This document shows, one piece after another, positions 10,901 to 22,906 of a stretch of 64,000 nucleotides of DNA. Made by a program: the position numbers and the translations under genes. The DNA is from Hypoxylon rubiginosum (Eukaryota > Ascomycota > Sordariomycetes > Xylariales > Hypoxylaceae), in contig CADCXA010000001.1 in assembly GCA_902806565.1 (NCBI GenBank), forward strand, positions 186,001-250,000, written 5' to 3'. Within the stretch, counting starts at the first letter, position 1, and each line of letters starts with the position of its first letter. Below the pieces are notes generated by a model that was not told where the DNA came from, made no database searches, and saw only the letters and a program-made list of their open reading frames with translations.

Positions 10901-13900
10901 TGACGATTCCACGTTCTGCAATATCGTAGGCAGGGTTTCTTCCAGTCTTGTGGTGCCCAGCCCAGCCAAAACCTCGCTGAGAGCCTGGGCGGAACCAAGA
11001 CGGTCTCCGGCACCAGTATCCGACTTGAGAGTCTGCATGAGGCCGGGGATGAGGTCCGGTAGAGCATCCTCGCCCAGTTTCTCCATTAGCGAGCCCAACG
11101 CGCGAGAAGCGGTTGCTCGAGTCGTTGGCACAGGGTCGACTGCTGCTAATTTGAGTCCCGAGACAAGCACCGGCAGATGCGCGATGAGGTCTTTCCTTTC
11201 TGTCAGGTGAGCCAGACTTCCAATGACTTGAGAAGCCTTGCGCTTGGTATTTGATCTGTCTCCCAAGCCGCGCTGAAGGATCCTAGTAACGAGAGCCAAC
11301 GAAGGTGCGTCGAGGTAGTGGACAAACTGCACCTTGATGAGCGAATCTAAGGCGTCGTCGGTATACTTGGTCGGGTCGCTTAGAGCCTTGAGCAGGATGT
11401 CGACCAGACCCTTTACCTCCGGATTCTCGATGACTTCGCCGAAACGTTTCAAGCTCTTATTAGCCGCCATACGCACTTCCTTGTGGCTGTCGTTTAGCAC
11501 GCCAGTTAGCGGCGGTATAATGTCCGGCAAGCTTTGTGCGAGCTGCTGAGGGTCTAGATACGCCATGGCACCTAAAAGGTCGCAGGCACCGCGTTTGCTA
11601 CGCCATTGATCATCATCGAGGCCGTTGAGAAGAGTTGGAAGGATCTGTTTGACACCGTACGAGCTGAGCTTTGCAAAGCACGCTTTGGCAGCAGCCAAAC
11701 ATGCATCTCTGACATCTCCGTTGCTATCGCCGAAACCAGTAAGGAGCTGAGGTACAATCTGGATCACGTACGGTTCGAATAGACGGCCGAGGATCGTGGC
11801 AAGCAGTTCAAACCCAAGGAACGCACCCTCGCGCTGTTGAGACTCCTTTCTGTTCTCGGTCGCGCTCTTTAGCGTGACGAGAATGCGGTAGTCGCGCAGA
11901 GACGAAATTCCTCTCCCCTGAACCAAACCGGCTAACCCGTAGGCGGCGCCTCGCTTTTCGGCGTACTTCTTGGAATTCAGGAGAGTATCGAGTAGCTGAT
12001 CGAAATACTTGGATGACTTGTCGCTGCAGGTTCGCACCAAGGGCGGCAAGCATTCCGCGACCGCATATTGCACAGCTTCGGATGGGGTGCTTAAGGTGGT
12101 AAGTAGCCTTTCCAGGACGATTGGGATCTTGGCATCCCCAGGCTTCAGATGCCTAGCAAGAGCACCGTACATAACAATAACAGCCTCGTTAACGCGATCC
12201 GCAGCTTCTGATCCCTTGTCGGGGGCGCTTAGAGTACGCTCAAACGTCTTCATTAGCTTATCCACTAGGGCTCTGCCGTGAAGGTCTATAGCCACGAGCG
12301 CTGCTTCGAGCATCTCGCTGCGCACCGCAGCATTCTGGTCGCCCAGAGGACCACCTTCGATGAGGAAATTGAAGAAATCATCGATCTGAGATTTTTGTAG
12401 ATGGATAGCCAGCTCTCTGAAGGCGGCTCCGATACCATGCCGCGCCTCCCAGGGGTCTGAGAGGTCGGTCTTCTTAGGCATTCCGTACTCGTCCAACTGG
12501 GGAACTCTAGGCTTAGCAAGTTCGACGTACGAGGATCGGAGTCTTGACAGCACATTCTCGACGGTAGACAAGTGGGACTTGCAGGCTTCGGCTAGAGAGC
12601 GCGCAGCAGCTCGCCTCAGCTGGGCGTCTTTGCTCTCGAGATAGGGAAGCATCTGGAATGGTACATCCTTGGAGAGCTTGAAGCCGCTCTCTTCCCAAAT
12701 ATCACGCCCGAGGTCGACATTCTCTGGGATGTCGTCGTGGCAAGCGATCCATATTTCTTCTGAAAAGTCAAGATCGCTCATATCTACCTCGGCGCTAATC
12801 GATTGCAATACCGTCTCGCGAACGGAAGCCTGCGGGACGACTGCACCTTTTGCGAGTGCACCTATCTCGCTAAGAGTTATGTTTGGAGCAACACAACGGA
12901 CCATGTCAGAGAAGCAATCCTTAATAATCTTATAGTGCTGGTTGTATTGCTGCATAGAAGTGACGAGAGCGGTTATTAAGTCAGCACGAGGGATGGTCTC
13001 ATCAACGCAGACGTGGGTGTGGAATGAGAGGAACTCGATTGCGAGGACCAGCTGGGCATCCCGCTCATCACTACCGGCTCCGATGCCGCCTGTTCGTAGA
13101 ATTACGAAGACCAAAGACAGCGCGTATACTACGGAGACGGCGTCAAAAGGCCGCTGCTCTCCGGCGAAGCGAAGGCGGTAGAGAACTCTGGTCACGAGCT
13201 CTTCCAAGCCTTCTTCGGTCAGACTTTCTGGGAGAGAAGTGATTCCGAGAGCACGTAGCGTGGCGATCCCGATGAAGGGTCGGATAGCCCCTAGTCGTGG
13301 TGTTACCCTTTCCGAGCATGCCAGGTAAGCGTTAGGACCAGCATCGCCTGTGATAAGACCTGCGCCGGCCTCCAGGGCTCCTAGTAAAGCGCTGATCGAA
13401 GGTCCAATCCATAAGTTGGGCTCTGTCGGTGGACTGTTCACAAGGCTCTTTATGATACCAAAACCGCGGATGAGGCGTGATTCCAATTGCTGAATTGATC
13501 GCCGGATTTCTGATTCTTTCTTTAGTTGCGCATTCACCTTGGCCTGCTCATCTGCCGTGAGCTTTTTTTGCTGCCCCTTCTTCTGTGCTAGTTGACTTCT
13601 GAGCTCCTCCTCCCATTTCAGTGTGTCGTAGTCTTTGGTGTTCTTATTTGGCAGTGTCTGTTTCTTCGCGAGAACATCTATAAAGGCAGTTCCCTCTGGT
13701 GTCCGGAATATTGCTGCTTCAACAGGGCCAACCTCGTTAAGCTCATTAGTCGCTAAGTCTGCCTGGATGAGCTCGACGATTTTGGGCGTTAGGGTATCCG
13801 GAGCTACAAATGCAAGGTCCGCAGCCGCGTTACAAGCCGCTACTTTTATTGTGTTTGACTATACATTTGTTAGAATACTACGTTTATAATGGAAGCCAGA

Positions 13901-16220
13901 ATGTGTAGGTTCTCACCTTTTGGTCGAAACTTGTCTTTTCTTTCACCTGTTGTATCAACTCTTGCTCATGTTGCTGTGCCAAACTTCCGGGATCAAGACC
14001 AACCCTAAGGCAGAGATCTATCCAGTTTGCTCGTGGTATTAGGTCATTCCGAGCGATGACTAGGAGTAAGCACATCTGCTTCGATAGCTCTTCTTGGGGT
14101 TTCTGGGCCCCAAGTTCCTTGAACTCGTCATCGCTTAGACAGATTGATCTAAGAACAAGATGTAGATGGGCATTCTCAAATTTGGCGCTTGCTGCTACGC
14201 TATCCTTGTCCTCCACAAGGGAAGATTCGACCCACCGCCATAAGCCGGCAACAGTAATTTCCGACACAGACATTGGATCTCGAATGTAAAGTCTCGAGAT
14301 GGCCTCGCAAGTCTCCTTGCGAACTTGAGGCAGAACGGTGTTAGAGGATACGAGATAGATTAGGGCTTGAGACCATGCCACTTGAACGTTCTTCGAAGCC
14401 TTCAGCACGTCATCGTAAACAGCTATAAGCGCACGAAGAAACCATCTCGCATCATCCTCTGTGGAGAGTCGGCTATATACCCGATGATTAAGGAGAAACG
14501 AAGGCTTTGGGTCAGCGACAAGACACTCTTTCGAAACAGCCGTCTTCTTGAGGACCGTCTTTACGGCAGTACTGTCGATCGTAGGCAATACTTGAAGTGC
14601 CAGGAATGAAAATACATAGGCGCCTACAATCAAGCTATTCTGAGCAGCTGTTAAGGGGTTCTTGATGATTTCAACCCAGGTATCGGCGGCGGGACTGAAG
14701 ATGGCCTCGGCGAGCTTGACGGCATTCGTGGGGATCGAGTTGGCATCTTTTGCGGAGGGAATAAATACTTGGCCAGCCTGGAGCAACCATAGCCTGCGCG
14801 AGGGTATCTTCTTATCTCCTAGTCCTTTAACAAACGCGTCAAGGGCAGGCTTTGGAAGATCGGTACCGCTAGTCAGGAGATTGGAGATAGCTCGACTAAT
14901 AACAGAAACTTCTGCCCCTAGAGCACCTTCGTTTCCTTCTTTAGCCGCGATAGGGGGGAGACCGTTTGCAATCTTTGTCGATATCGAGACCGATAGGGGC
15001 ACGTGTTCCAACATCTGCGAATGGAGAACACGCTGGTCCGCAGAAGCTATCTTCCCTGACTTGAGTGGACTGAGAACCTCGTCGGCGATTTGCTCCGTTA
15101 TCTTCACATCATGGCTGCGAGCAATAGCTTCCTTAAAAGCTGCCAATACCCCTTCACGGATGGACGGGTTACTGGACTTGGCATTAGATAGCAGGGGCTT
15201 TAGAAGATGTCCATTTAAAATCTGGGAAAGATCTAGGCTGCTGGGAAGAACACGAAGCAGCGATGCTAGTAGGTCTAGAACCACCTCCGGGGCCCGAAGG
15301 AGGCCCTTCTCAATAGGGGGTATAAGGTCCTTTTCAAGATCTCCTAGAGTAACAAAGTCGGAGAATAGATCACGGAGGCCAGTGGCAATATGGGATGGTA
15401 TAGGTGTACGAGACCCCACGACCTCTCTCGTGAAGAAGGTGAAGTACTCTGACTTCTTGGCGACTAGGACGTCCTTAGCCTGGGCGTTGCGAGCACACAC
15501 GCCGGCGATTACGCCGAGCATGACAGCATTCCTCGCCGTTGGCTGAGCTCCCTTGGCCGTCAGAGCTTGTACGGAATCCTGGATAGCCTTCTTTCGAAGT
15601 TCCTTGCGCCAGAAGGCAGCACGTAAGCCGCGACGAGTAACGATTAAAGCCGACTGCGCGACGCTTGGTCTAGTTGTTGGCTGCAGGCACTTCTCGAGGG
15701 CGGCAGCGTCGGTGTGTACGAGTTCCAACCCAAACTTTTCCCACAGCGGCGTACCAGCTAGTCCCGTCAAGAGGATGGAGCACCATTCGACCAAGACGAA
15801 AGCGTTATTCGTGGCTATTCCCGGTTTCTGGGACTCCAGTCGCATAGAAGAGATAAAGGGGGCCAGAATCTTCACATCGTCTGTGGTCGCGAAGACCGAG
15901 GCAAGGCATGTCTGTGCTGCTCTTCTAGAAGGACGGTCATCGTAGAATCGGTGGGTATCGAATAGTAGTTTTAACAGTTTTGGTATGGAAGACTGGTCGA
16001 TAGCTATATACGAACGCAGGAGTTAGTACATATACATCCGAAGTACAAGGCAATATACAGGACTTAGGAATGGTAACTTCTCACTCTTATCATTTAATTT
16101 CTCGTCAATTGCTCGTAGCTGAGCTATACGGGTCTTGGTAGAGGAGGAAAAGAGAGCAGGCTTGACTAAAGTGAAGTCAATGCCTGCTTGAGAGACACCA
16201 TTCGCAGCCGCTTCAGTCAT
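7989..16220 (-). CDS. GCN1: GCN1, HEAT-repeat activator of the eIF2alpha kinase GCN2
   Basis: Very large ribosome-associated scaffold that passes the uncharged-tRNA signal to the kinase GCN2 during amino-acid starvation (general/cross-pathway control). Four exons: 16220-16085, 16003-13917, 13858-8609 and 8546-7989, with introns of 81, 58 and 62 nt, giving 2676 aa, the usual GCN1 size. Nearly the whole protein is degenerate HEAT repeats (paired helices with DxxxxVR turns, for example DSDEEVREAAAEAF). The centre carries the elongation factor 3-like HEAT block (YGLAGLVQGRGISSLRDY, LLGAMAYLDPQQL). The region around the third exon start contains the fungal GCN1 signature TPEGTAFIDVLAKK followed by a charged helix (KKLTADEQAKVNAQLKKE). 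The C-terminus is GCN1-like. The start is the first ATG, and a divergently oriented helicase gene lies 589 bp away. Long frames on the opposite strand inside this gene are shadows. Identity is certain. Confidence 0.97.
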
Positions 16221-16809
16221 TTTGGCGATCGGGCGGTAGATCTATTGACATGATAGGGGTGGAACAGTTTTAGGTAACTCTGATCCTGTCTTTGTTCGCC
16301 GTCAGAAAACGACAGCCTGGAATTACACCGTATGCCTTGCTCGTCGTGTCTTCCTCGTCTCCTCGGGTTGGTGCATATGTGTACTAGGTATAAGTGCCAG
16401 GTCGTATGGATGAAAATAATCGGTGGGGGGTGATCTCGAATTCTTTATCTTATCGAGCTGACCCCCTGGTCCCTCATCCAACTTTTCTTCGGCGAATGAG
16501 TCAATTCGAGGGCGCCTCTAGCACCTACGGTACCCCTAGCTGCCCTAGCTGCCCTAGCTGCTCTAGGATCGTACCTAATACAAAGCCCTACGCTGATGTT
16601 ACACCCCATCCCTACCCGTCTAACCGCTATCCTTCCCCCGCAACGCCGCACTAAGCAATGACGAGTTATCTACTGCTAGGATGTTGAAGCTCTACCAGTA
16701 ACAACTTTTTTTTATTGCTGTCCCGACATTTCCAATACTTGGTTCTGCCACACGAATAAGCCCCTTTTCCTCCTCCTTATCCTTCTACTCTCTACCTACC
16801 CGAGCAACA
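16221..16809. promoter_or_regulatory. Divergent promoter region between GCN1 and the DEAH helicase
   Basis: The two genes start 589 bp apart on opposite strands, so this interval must contain both promoters. It holds a short imperfect repeat of CTAGCTGCC at about 16536-16562 and CT-rich DNA just before the plus-strand start. No uORF-like structure can be argued with confidence. Confidence 0.5.
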
Positions 16810-19800
16810 ATGCCGCCGAAAAAGAAGAAGACGAAGCCAGTTGCTAATCCGGCTCGTGGGTTTGCTACCACGTCGATCGCCTCGAAACCGCGAGCTGAAG
16901 TGGCCAACGAACCGGCGCCAACCGCTCCCGAAAGAAAGCTCGATGCCCCTCCACCATCGTCATCTCGCGATCCGAAAGCCCCACCACCGAATCCTGGCCA
17001 AGACAACACACCCAAGATTTCGCAACAGAAGGAATCCCTAAGCCCAGAAGAATTCGAAAGACAACTCGAGGAATCCGAGCTACAGCTTCTAGTCGAAAAA
17101 CATGCACAGAACGTGAAGAGAGCCGCTCAACGCCAGAAATCTAGACTCGAGACGGATCGACGACTGCTTCGCGGACAAGCAGAATCCTTGAATACGAGAA
17201 AATGGCTACCCCAAGAGCTCATGGACCACATACTAGATCTAATACAGGCTGAGAGCCGCTTCGGTGCATCCTCACTCGCGTCAGAAAACTTGACTAGTAA
17301 CGGCAAGTTGCCTTCCGAGGAAGACTTGGTCGCTAGGTTATGGACCCTGCAGCAGACCCTGGCCGGTGCCGGGTTCGCTGAGGATAAGGTTAAGCCTGCA
17401 TTGCAATATGTATTGGATATCGCTTCTAGCATCGGTGGCACAAGCAAGGATAGCATCTGGGGACTGGAAGAAGCTTTGGATTGGCTCGCCCGCGAATGCA
17501 CCAGAGACGAACTCCACGATTACGATTACAGAGGCAGAACCACAAAGTCCCAATCCGATACACCGCTGGATAGTCCTATGCCCTCGGGCACGAATACGCC
17601 CCGTCTTCTGGAGCTTGCCAGCGGACAGAAAGCAGCTAATCCTAAGAATGGGCCTGCAAATAGCAAACCAGCTACCCCTAAGAAAGTCGCCGTAGTTTAC
17701 CACGAGGATATCGAACCGGACGAACTGGTCCCCGCTTACCTCGAGACTAAGGCCAAACTCTTTCAGCTTCAACGACCGAAACAGGATAATAAAAGGGTTA
17801 CTAAATCGGCCAAGAATCGCGCACCAGGTGGCACGAAACAGCCTACGACGGAGCTCTCCGGCGATGACTTGGAAGAAGCCAAGCTGATAGCGAAAATTGA
17901 AAAGATCGAGCAGGATGTCCTATTCGACAAGTTCGCTGCCGACCAGGTATGGCGAGCCAACCGGATAGAATTAGAAAAGGAATTCGCGGCCAAGAAAAAA
18001 TCCGAAGCCGAAGCTCTGGCTGAGACCGAAGAAACAAAGGAGCAAAAGGAGACAGCCCAGGAGGCACAGTCGGATGATGACGAAGTCACCAAAGAAGCGC
18101 AACGGATCGCGGCAGAGATCCTACAGCAAGACGACGACGATGATGATCAGGGTATTTCTGATCTATTCGCGAACCTTCCTACCCAAGAGACGGACGCCAT
18201 AACTGGTAAAACGAGTACAGTCATCAATGGAGCGGATGGGATAAAAATCACGATTCGCGATTTTGGTAAATGGACAGGCGTCGGCCCCGTGCGGGCTTTA
18301 GAAGAAGCCTGTCGGTCGAGGTATTTAGAAGCCACGCCGCCCCTTTTCTTTTTCGTTACTATCGCTAACTAAATCTGCTATTAGGGACTCGGGCGCCAAG
18401 ATTGTTTACAAGCTAGTATCAGAGAACTCCTATTCCCATCGTCATTTAGTATCCATACAATGGTCTAAACCGCAGGAATTGGTGCCGGCTCTTGATATTC
18501 CATCCATCGAAAGCGCCATAACCCCTCAGCAATTCGTCTTCCATATGGTGTCGATTGCGACTCCCGACTCTAAGCAGTCCGAGGCATACGTTGCAACTCT
18601 GGCCCTTTTTGTTATTTTCGGATCTACGAAAGAGGAGAAGGTATTCATGCGACTACCTGCTGTATGGAGGGAACTCTGGTCGGAACTAGCGGAGGAGAGG
18701 AAGAATCAGGCAGATGCCGCAGATCGAACCGCGATTAAAGACCTTCGCTCGATGGTTCGGCAGAAGCAGGACCAAGAACTCGAGGATGGGGTCCTTCTAC
18801 AGGGCGCTTTTAGGGGGCGCGCTTCACAACGTAATACCAACGAGACAGGCGAAGAATACAGCACGGAGAGGACAATTCCGAACGGACTTGGCCCGGAATA
18901 TTACCAAAGGATCTGGGCCGACAAGTCGAGCACACCGAGGTATCAAGCTATGCTGGTTAGTTTCCCCAAATCAGCCTCAAAAGGTAATTTCTAACCTCTC
19001 TTCAGCAATTTCGAATGCAGCTGCCAATGTGGCATTTTAGAGACCAGGTTCTCAGCACTGTGGAGCGCGAACAAGTTGTCATCGTATGTGGAGAAACGGG
19101 ATGGTAAGTCGATTTGCTCAAGGAAATGGCAACGATGACTAACTCAACTGACCAAATCTCAAGTGGCAAGAGTACGCAAGTGCCATCCTTTCTCTTAGAA
19201 CATCAACTATCCCAAGGTAGACCGTGCAAGATATACTGCACAGAACCTCGACGAATTTCCGCCATCTCGCTAGCCCGCCGCGTTAGTGAGGAACTCGGAG
19301 AGGGAAGGGGAGAGCTTGGTACGTCGAGGTCTCTCGTAGGCTACTCGATCCGCCTCGAAGCCAACACGTCCAAGGAGACTCGGCTCGTCTATGCCACCAC
19401 AGGTATTGTAATGAGGATGCTGGAAGGGTCTAATGAGCTTCGCGAAATTACCCATCTCGTGCTTGACGAAGTCCACGAGCGCTCAATCGATTCGGACTTT
19501 CTCTTAATCGTGCTCAAAAAACTACTCCTGCGTAGAAAAGACCTCAAGGTAGTACTCATGTCTGCGACTGTCGACGCAGAGAGATTTTCAAACTACCTAG
19601 GTCGCGCCCCCATCCTAAACGTTCCCGGCCGTACGTTTCCGGTGCAGGTCAAATATCTAGAGGACGCCCTAGAGGCCACCGGATATGTGCCTGACCAGAT
19701 GAAGAGTGAAAAGATGACAGACCTAGATGATGATCCAGCCGAAATCGATGCGGCTGATTCCAGCTCAGCCGCGACCGCCGCCAGGGAACTGCGGCAATAC

Positions 19801-21553
19801 TCAGCCAGAACTCGAAATACGCTGTCGCAATTCGACGAATACCAAATCGACTTTGATCTTATTGTGCAACTGATCGGCCAAATAGCCGTCGATCCCGTCT
19901 ACATAAACTACAGCAGGGCAATCTTAGTATTCCTTCCCGGTATTGCCGAGATTAGGACCCTGAACGACTCCTTACTCGGGGAGCCCTTCTTCCAGAGAGG
20001 CTGGGAGATCTTCCCCTTGCATTCCACCATCGCTACGGAAGACCAAGAGCGAGCCTTCCTCGTCCCGCCGGAAGGCGTGAGGAAAATCGTGCTGGCTACG
20101 AACATAGCAGAAACCGGTATCACCATCCCAGATGTGACATGTGTTATAGATACCGGGAAGCACCGCGAGATGAGATTCGACGAAAGGAGACAGCTGTCTC
20201 GCCTAATCGATACCTTCATCTCGAGAGCAAACGCCAAGCAACGACGCGGCCGAGCAGGGCGTGTCCAAGAGGGTCTGTGCTTCCACTTGTTCACCAAGTA
20301 TCGCCACGACAATCTCATGAGCGATCAGCAGACCCCCGAGATGCTGCGATTATCGCTACAGGATCTAGCTATCCGTGTTAAAATTTGCAAAATCGGTGGC
20401 ATCGAGGAAACGCTGGGAGAAGCGCTCGATGCACCGTCCGCAAAGAATATCCGCCGAGCTATCGATGCCCTTGTTGACGTACGAGCTCTTACGAATTCCG
20501 AAGAACTCACTCCCCTGGGTTACCAACTAGCGAGACTACCTCTAGACGTCTTCCTGGGCAAGCTTATCCTCCAGGGCACAATCTTCAAGTGTCTTGATAT
20601 GGCTATAACCTCAGCAGCTATCTTATCATCTAAATCACCATTTACCGCTCCATTCGGCCAGAGAAACCAGGCCGACCAGGCACGAAAGGCATTCAAGAGG
20701 GGAGATTCTGATCTATTAACCGTATATAACGCTTATCTAGGCTGGAAAAAGGTGTGCCAGACGTCCAACAACGACTTCCTGTATTGCAAAAAGAATTTCT
20801 TATCCCCGCAGACGCTATCCAATATCGAGGACCTGAAAGGTCAGCTCCTAGTTTCGCTGGCCGACTCGGGGTTTCTACAGCTTACGGAGGAGGAGCGACG
20901 TGCGCTCAACCGTCTCCGCTATTCGAATCGCAGACGTCAGTTTTATGATCTGCCGCAACGTGTGAACACCAACAGCGATAATGATACCATCGCGGCATCC
21001 GTAATCGCCTGGAGCTTTTACCCGAAGATCCTGGTGCGCGAGGGTAAGGGGTTCCGGAACGTGGGGAACAACCAGAGCATCAGCCTGCACCCGTCGAGTG
21101 TCAACAAGGGACATATGGAGCTGAAGTGGCTGTCATACTACCACATCATGCAGTCCAAACAGTGAGTAGAATTAAGAACACGATGTAGTGATATCGGGGA
21201 TGCTAACGAGACATGGCAGGTTCCTCAACGCCCACGAGACCACGGCCGTCGAGAACTTCGCCATCGCCCTCCTCTGCGGCGACGTGCGCATCGACATGTA
21301 CGCCGGCGTAATAGTCCTCGACGGCAACCGCGCGCGCTTCAGCGTGCCCGACTGGAAGACGCTGCTCGCCGTCAAGTACCTGCGGGCGAGGCTGCGCGAC
21401 ATGCTCACGCGCTCGTTCCGCATGCCCGGGAAGCTCCTCACGGCCCAGCAGGAGAAGTGGCTCGACGCGTGGCAGCGCGTGTTCAGCCAGGACTTCGCGG
21501 GTAGCGGCAGCGGCGGCGGGTCGGCGAGCGGGATCGGCGCGGGGAAGGCTTAG
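16810..21553 (+). CDS. DEAH-box RNA helicase, DHX29/DHX57 (YLR419W, ucp12) type
   Basis: Predicted ATP-dependent RNA helicase of the DExH branch. Five exons: 16810-18320, 18385-18955, 19006-19103, 19164-21161 and 21220-21553, total 1503 aa. The N-terminal half is charged, begins PPKKKKTK, and carries a UBA-like helical segment and an RWD-like segment (PSIESAITPQQFVFHMV) before the motor. Motor motifs are intact: Walker A GETGCGKST at about 724-732 (interrupted by intron 3), DEVH at about 828-831, SAT shortly after, and QRRGRAGR at about 1086-1093. A winged-helix/ratchet (HA2) region and an OB-fold domain follow (NHETTAV-like NAHETTAVENFAI). The C-terminus ends in a Gly/Ser-rich tail. DHX29 relatives help the 40S subunit scan structured leaders; that role is inferred here, and DHX57-like function is the main alternative. 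Family membership is certain, orthology less so. Confidence 0.93.
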
Positions 21554-22906
21554 AACGCCCCCGCCCTGGCCGTCGTATCCTATCGTAGCGCGAGGATGGT
21601 GGAGGTTGTGCGATTGGAAGGATAGATTCGGGAAGGACGGAGATAAATTCGCACGTGCAACCCGCGAGCTTTTTCTCATTACTGACTGGCTTCGCGGGAA
21701 TAGCACGACATAGGTGCAGCTGTTCTACTGCTTTGTTTCCTGGCATAGAAGTATGCAGGGATATACCAGAGATCCGAATCGTTGTGTTGGGATAGACGAA
21801 TGGATTAGCAGGTAGGTACGCAGAGGCATCTGCTCTTGGAGTTATCAAGGGCTTTATTCGCCTCCCTTCTACTCTCTCCCGTCGCCCGTATGTCGGTCTA
21901 GTCATCCGTTTGACGCGGGTGCAGAGCAGACGGGATTCGCAGGATGTGGGAGAGATGGGCGCTGGAAGGGTACCTTAGTGGTTTAGGCCCCAGGAGCAGA
22001 AAAACATCTCATGAAGTAGGGAAACGAAATGTCCCTGGCATGAGACGGACGAGCCATCTACCTTTAATAGGTAGATAGCCAGAAGATAGGCATAGGCATA
22101 GGCACAGGCGGAAGCACAAGGAGAAGCTTCTAGGCCAACCAGTGTCTGTACAATCAATACACAGCATAAACATATCCTCAGTCACTCTGTTCTCGTTCCC
22201 CATCCTCTTTTTACTGTTGCGAAGACGGCACACAGATGGCACACAGATATAATAAACATTCAGCCGACAGGCTTAGTACACGTTGAACTACGAGTCTACT
22301 TCGAGGTAGACAGAAACACTAAACTAGTTTCGTGAGGGGTGGGTTAACCGTACAAAGAAGTAAAAAACAAACAACGATTCGCAGGGACATGAGTGAGATG
22401 ATGATGATGCTATGAATGAATTCCTCGAGAACACCACCCAGAACCGAAAAGGGTCACCCCTTATTTCCCTTTGCCATGAATCTCGCCACCTTTCCATTTG
22501 GTCAGGAGGCCCCTTAACCAGACCGAACCGAGAGGAAGAAAAAACCCTGATGTGATTGATTGATGCCATGAATGTCATGCCCGGACCCCCACCACCATTT
22601 GCCTGTCGTGCCCCCTTTTTTTCTCTTTCGTTTTTCTTCTTTCACCTTTCACCTTTCTCTCACTTTTTCTCTCTCGATTCGCAACAACACTCGTGTATGA
22701 TTAAAATAGTTGTAATGCCGGGGGTATCAAGGAAGGAACACACTCGATCGACCATCGTGACTCGATCTCCCACGCCGAAAAATATGCTCACCTAAACGAA
22801 AACCCATCACCAATATTTTCTTTTTCTGGTTCCTCGTGTACGTTATGCGTCGTCTACGGAAATTTCCATATGCGAAGAATTCCATATGCCAAGGCCCGTC
22901 GCCACC
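21554..22906. other. Convergent intergenic region, helicase and PRP24 3' ends
   Basis: This 1.35-kb stretch lies between the 3' ends of two convergent genes and should hold both 3' untranslated regions. It has a GGTAGATAG palindrome-like block near 22053-22078 (CTACCTTTAATAGGTAG) and strongly T-rich DNA at 22610-22680. No coding frame is supported. Confidence 0.5.

Noticed and set aside
14662..15546. 294-codon plus-strand frame opposite GCN1
   Set aside because: It lies entirely antisense to a conserved GCN1 exon and has no ordinary protein features or splice support.
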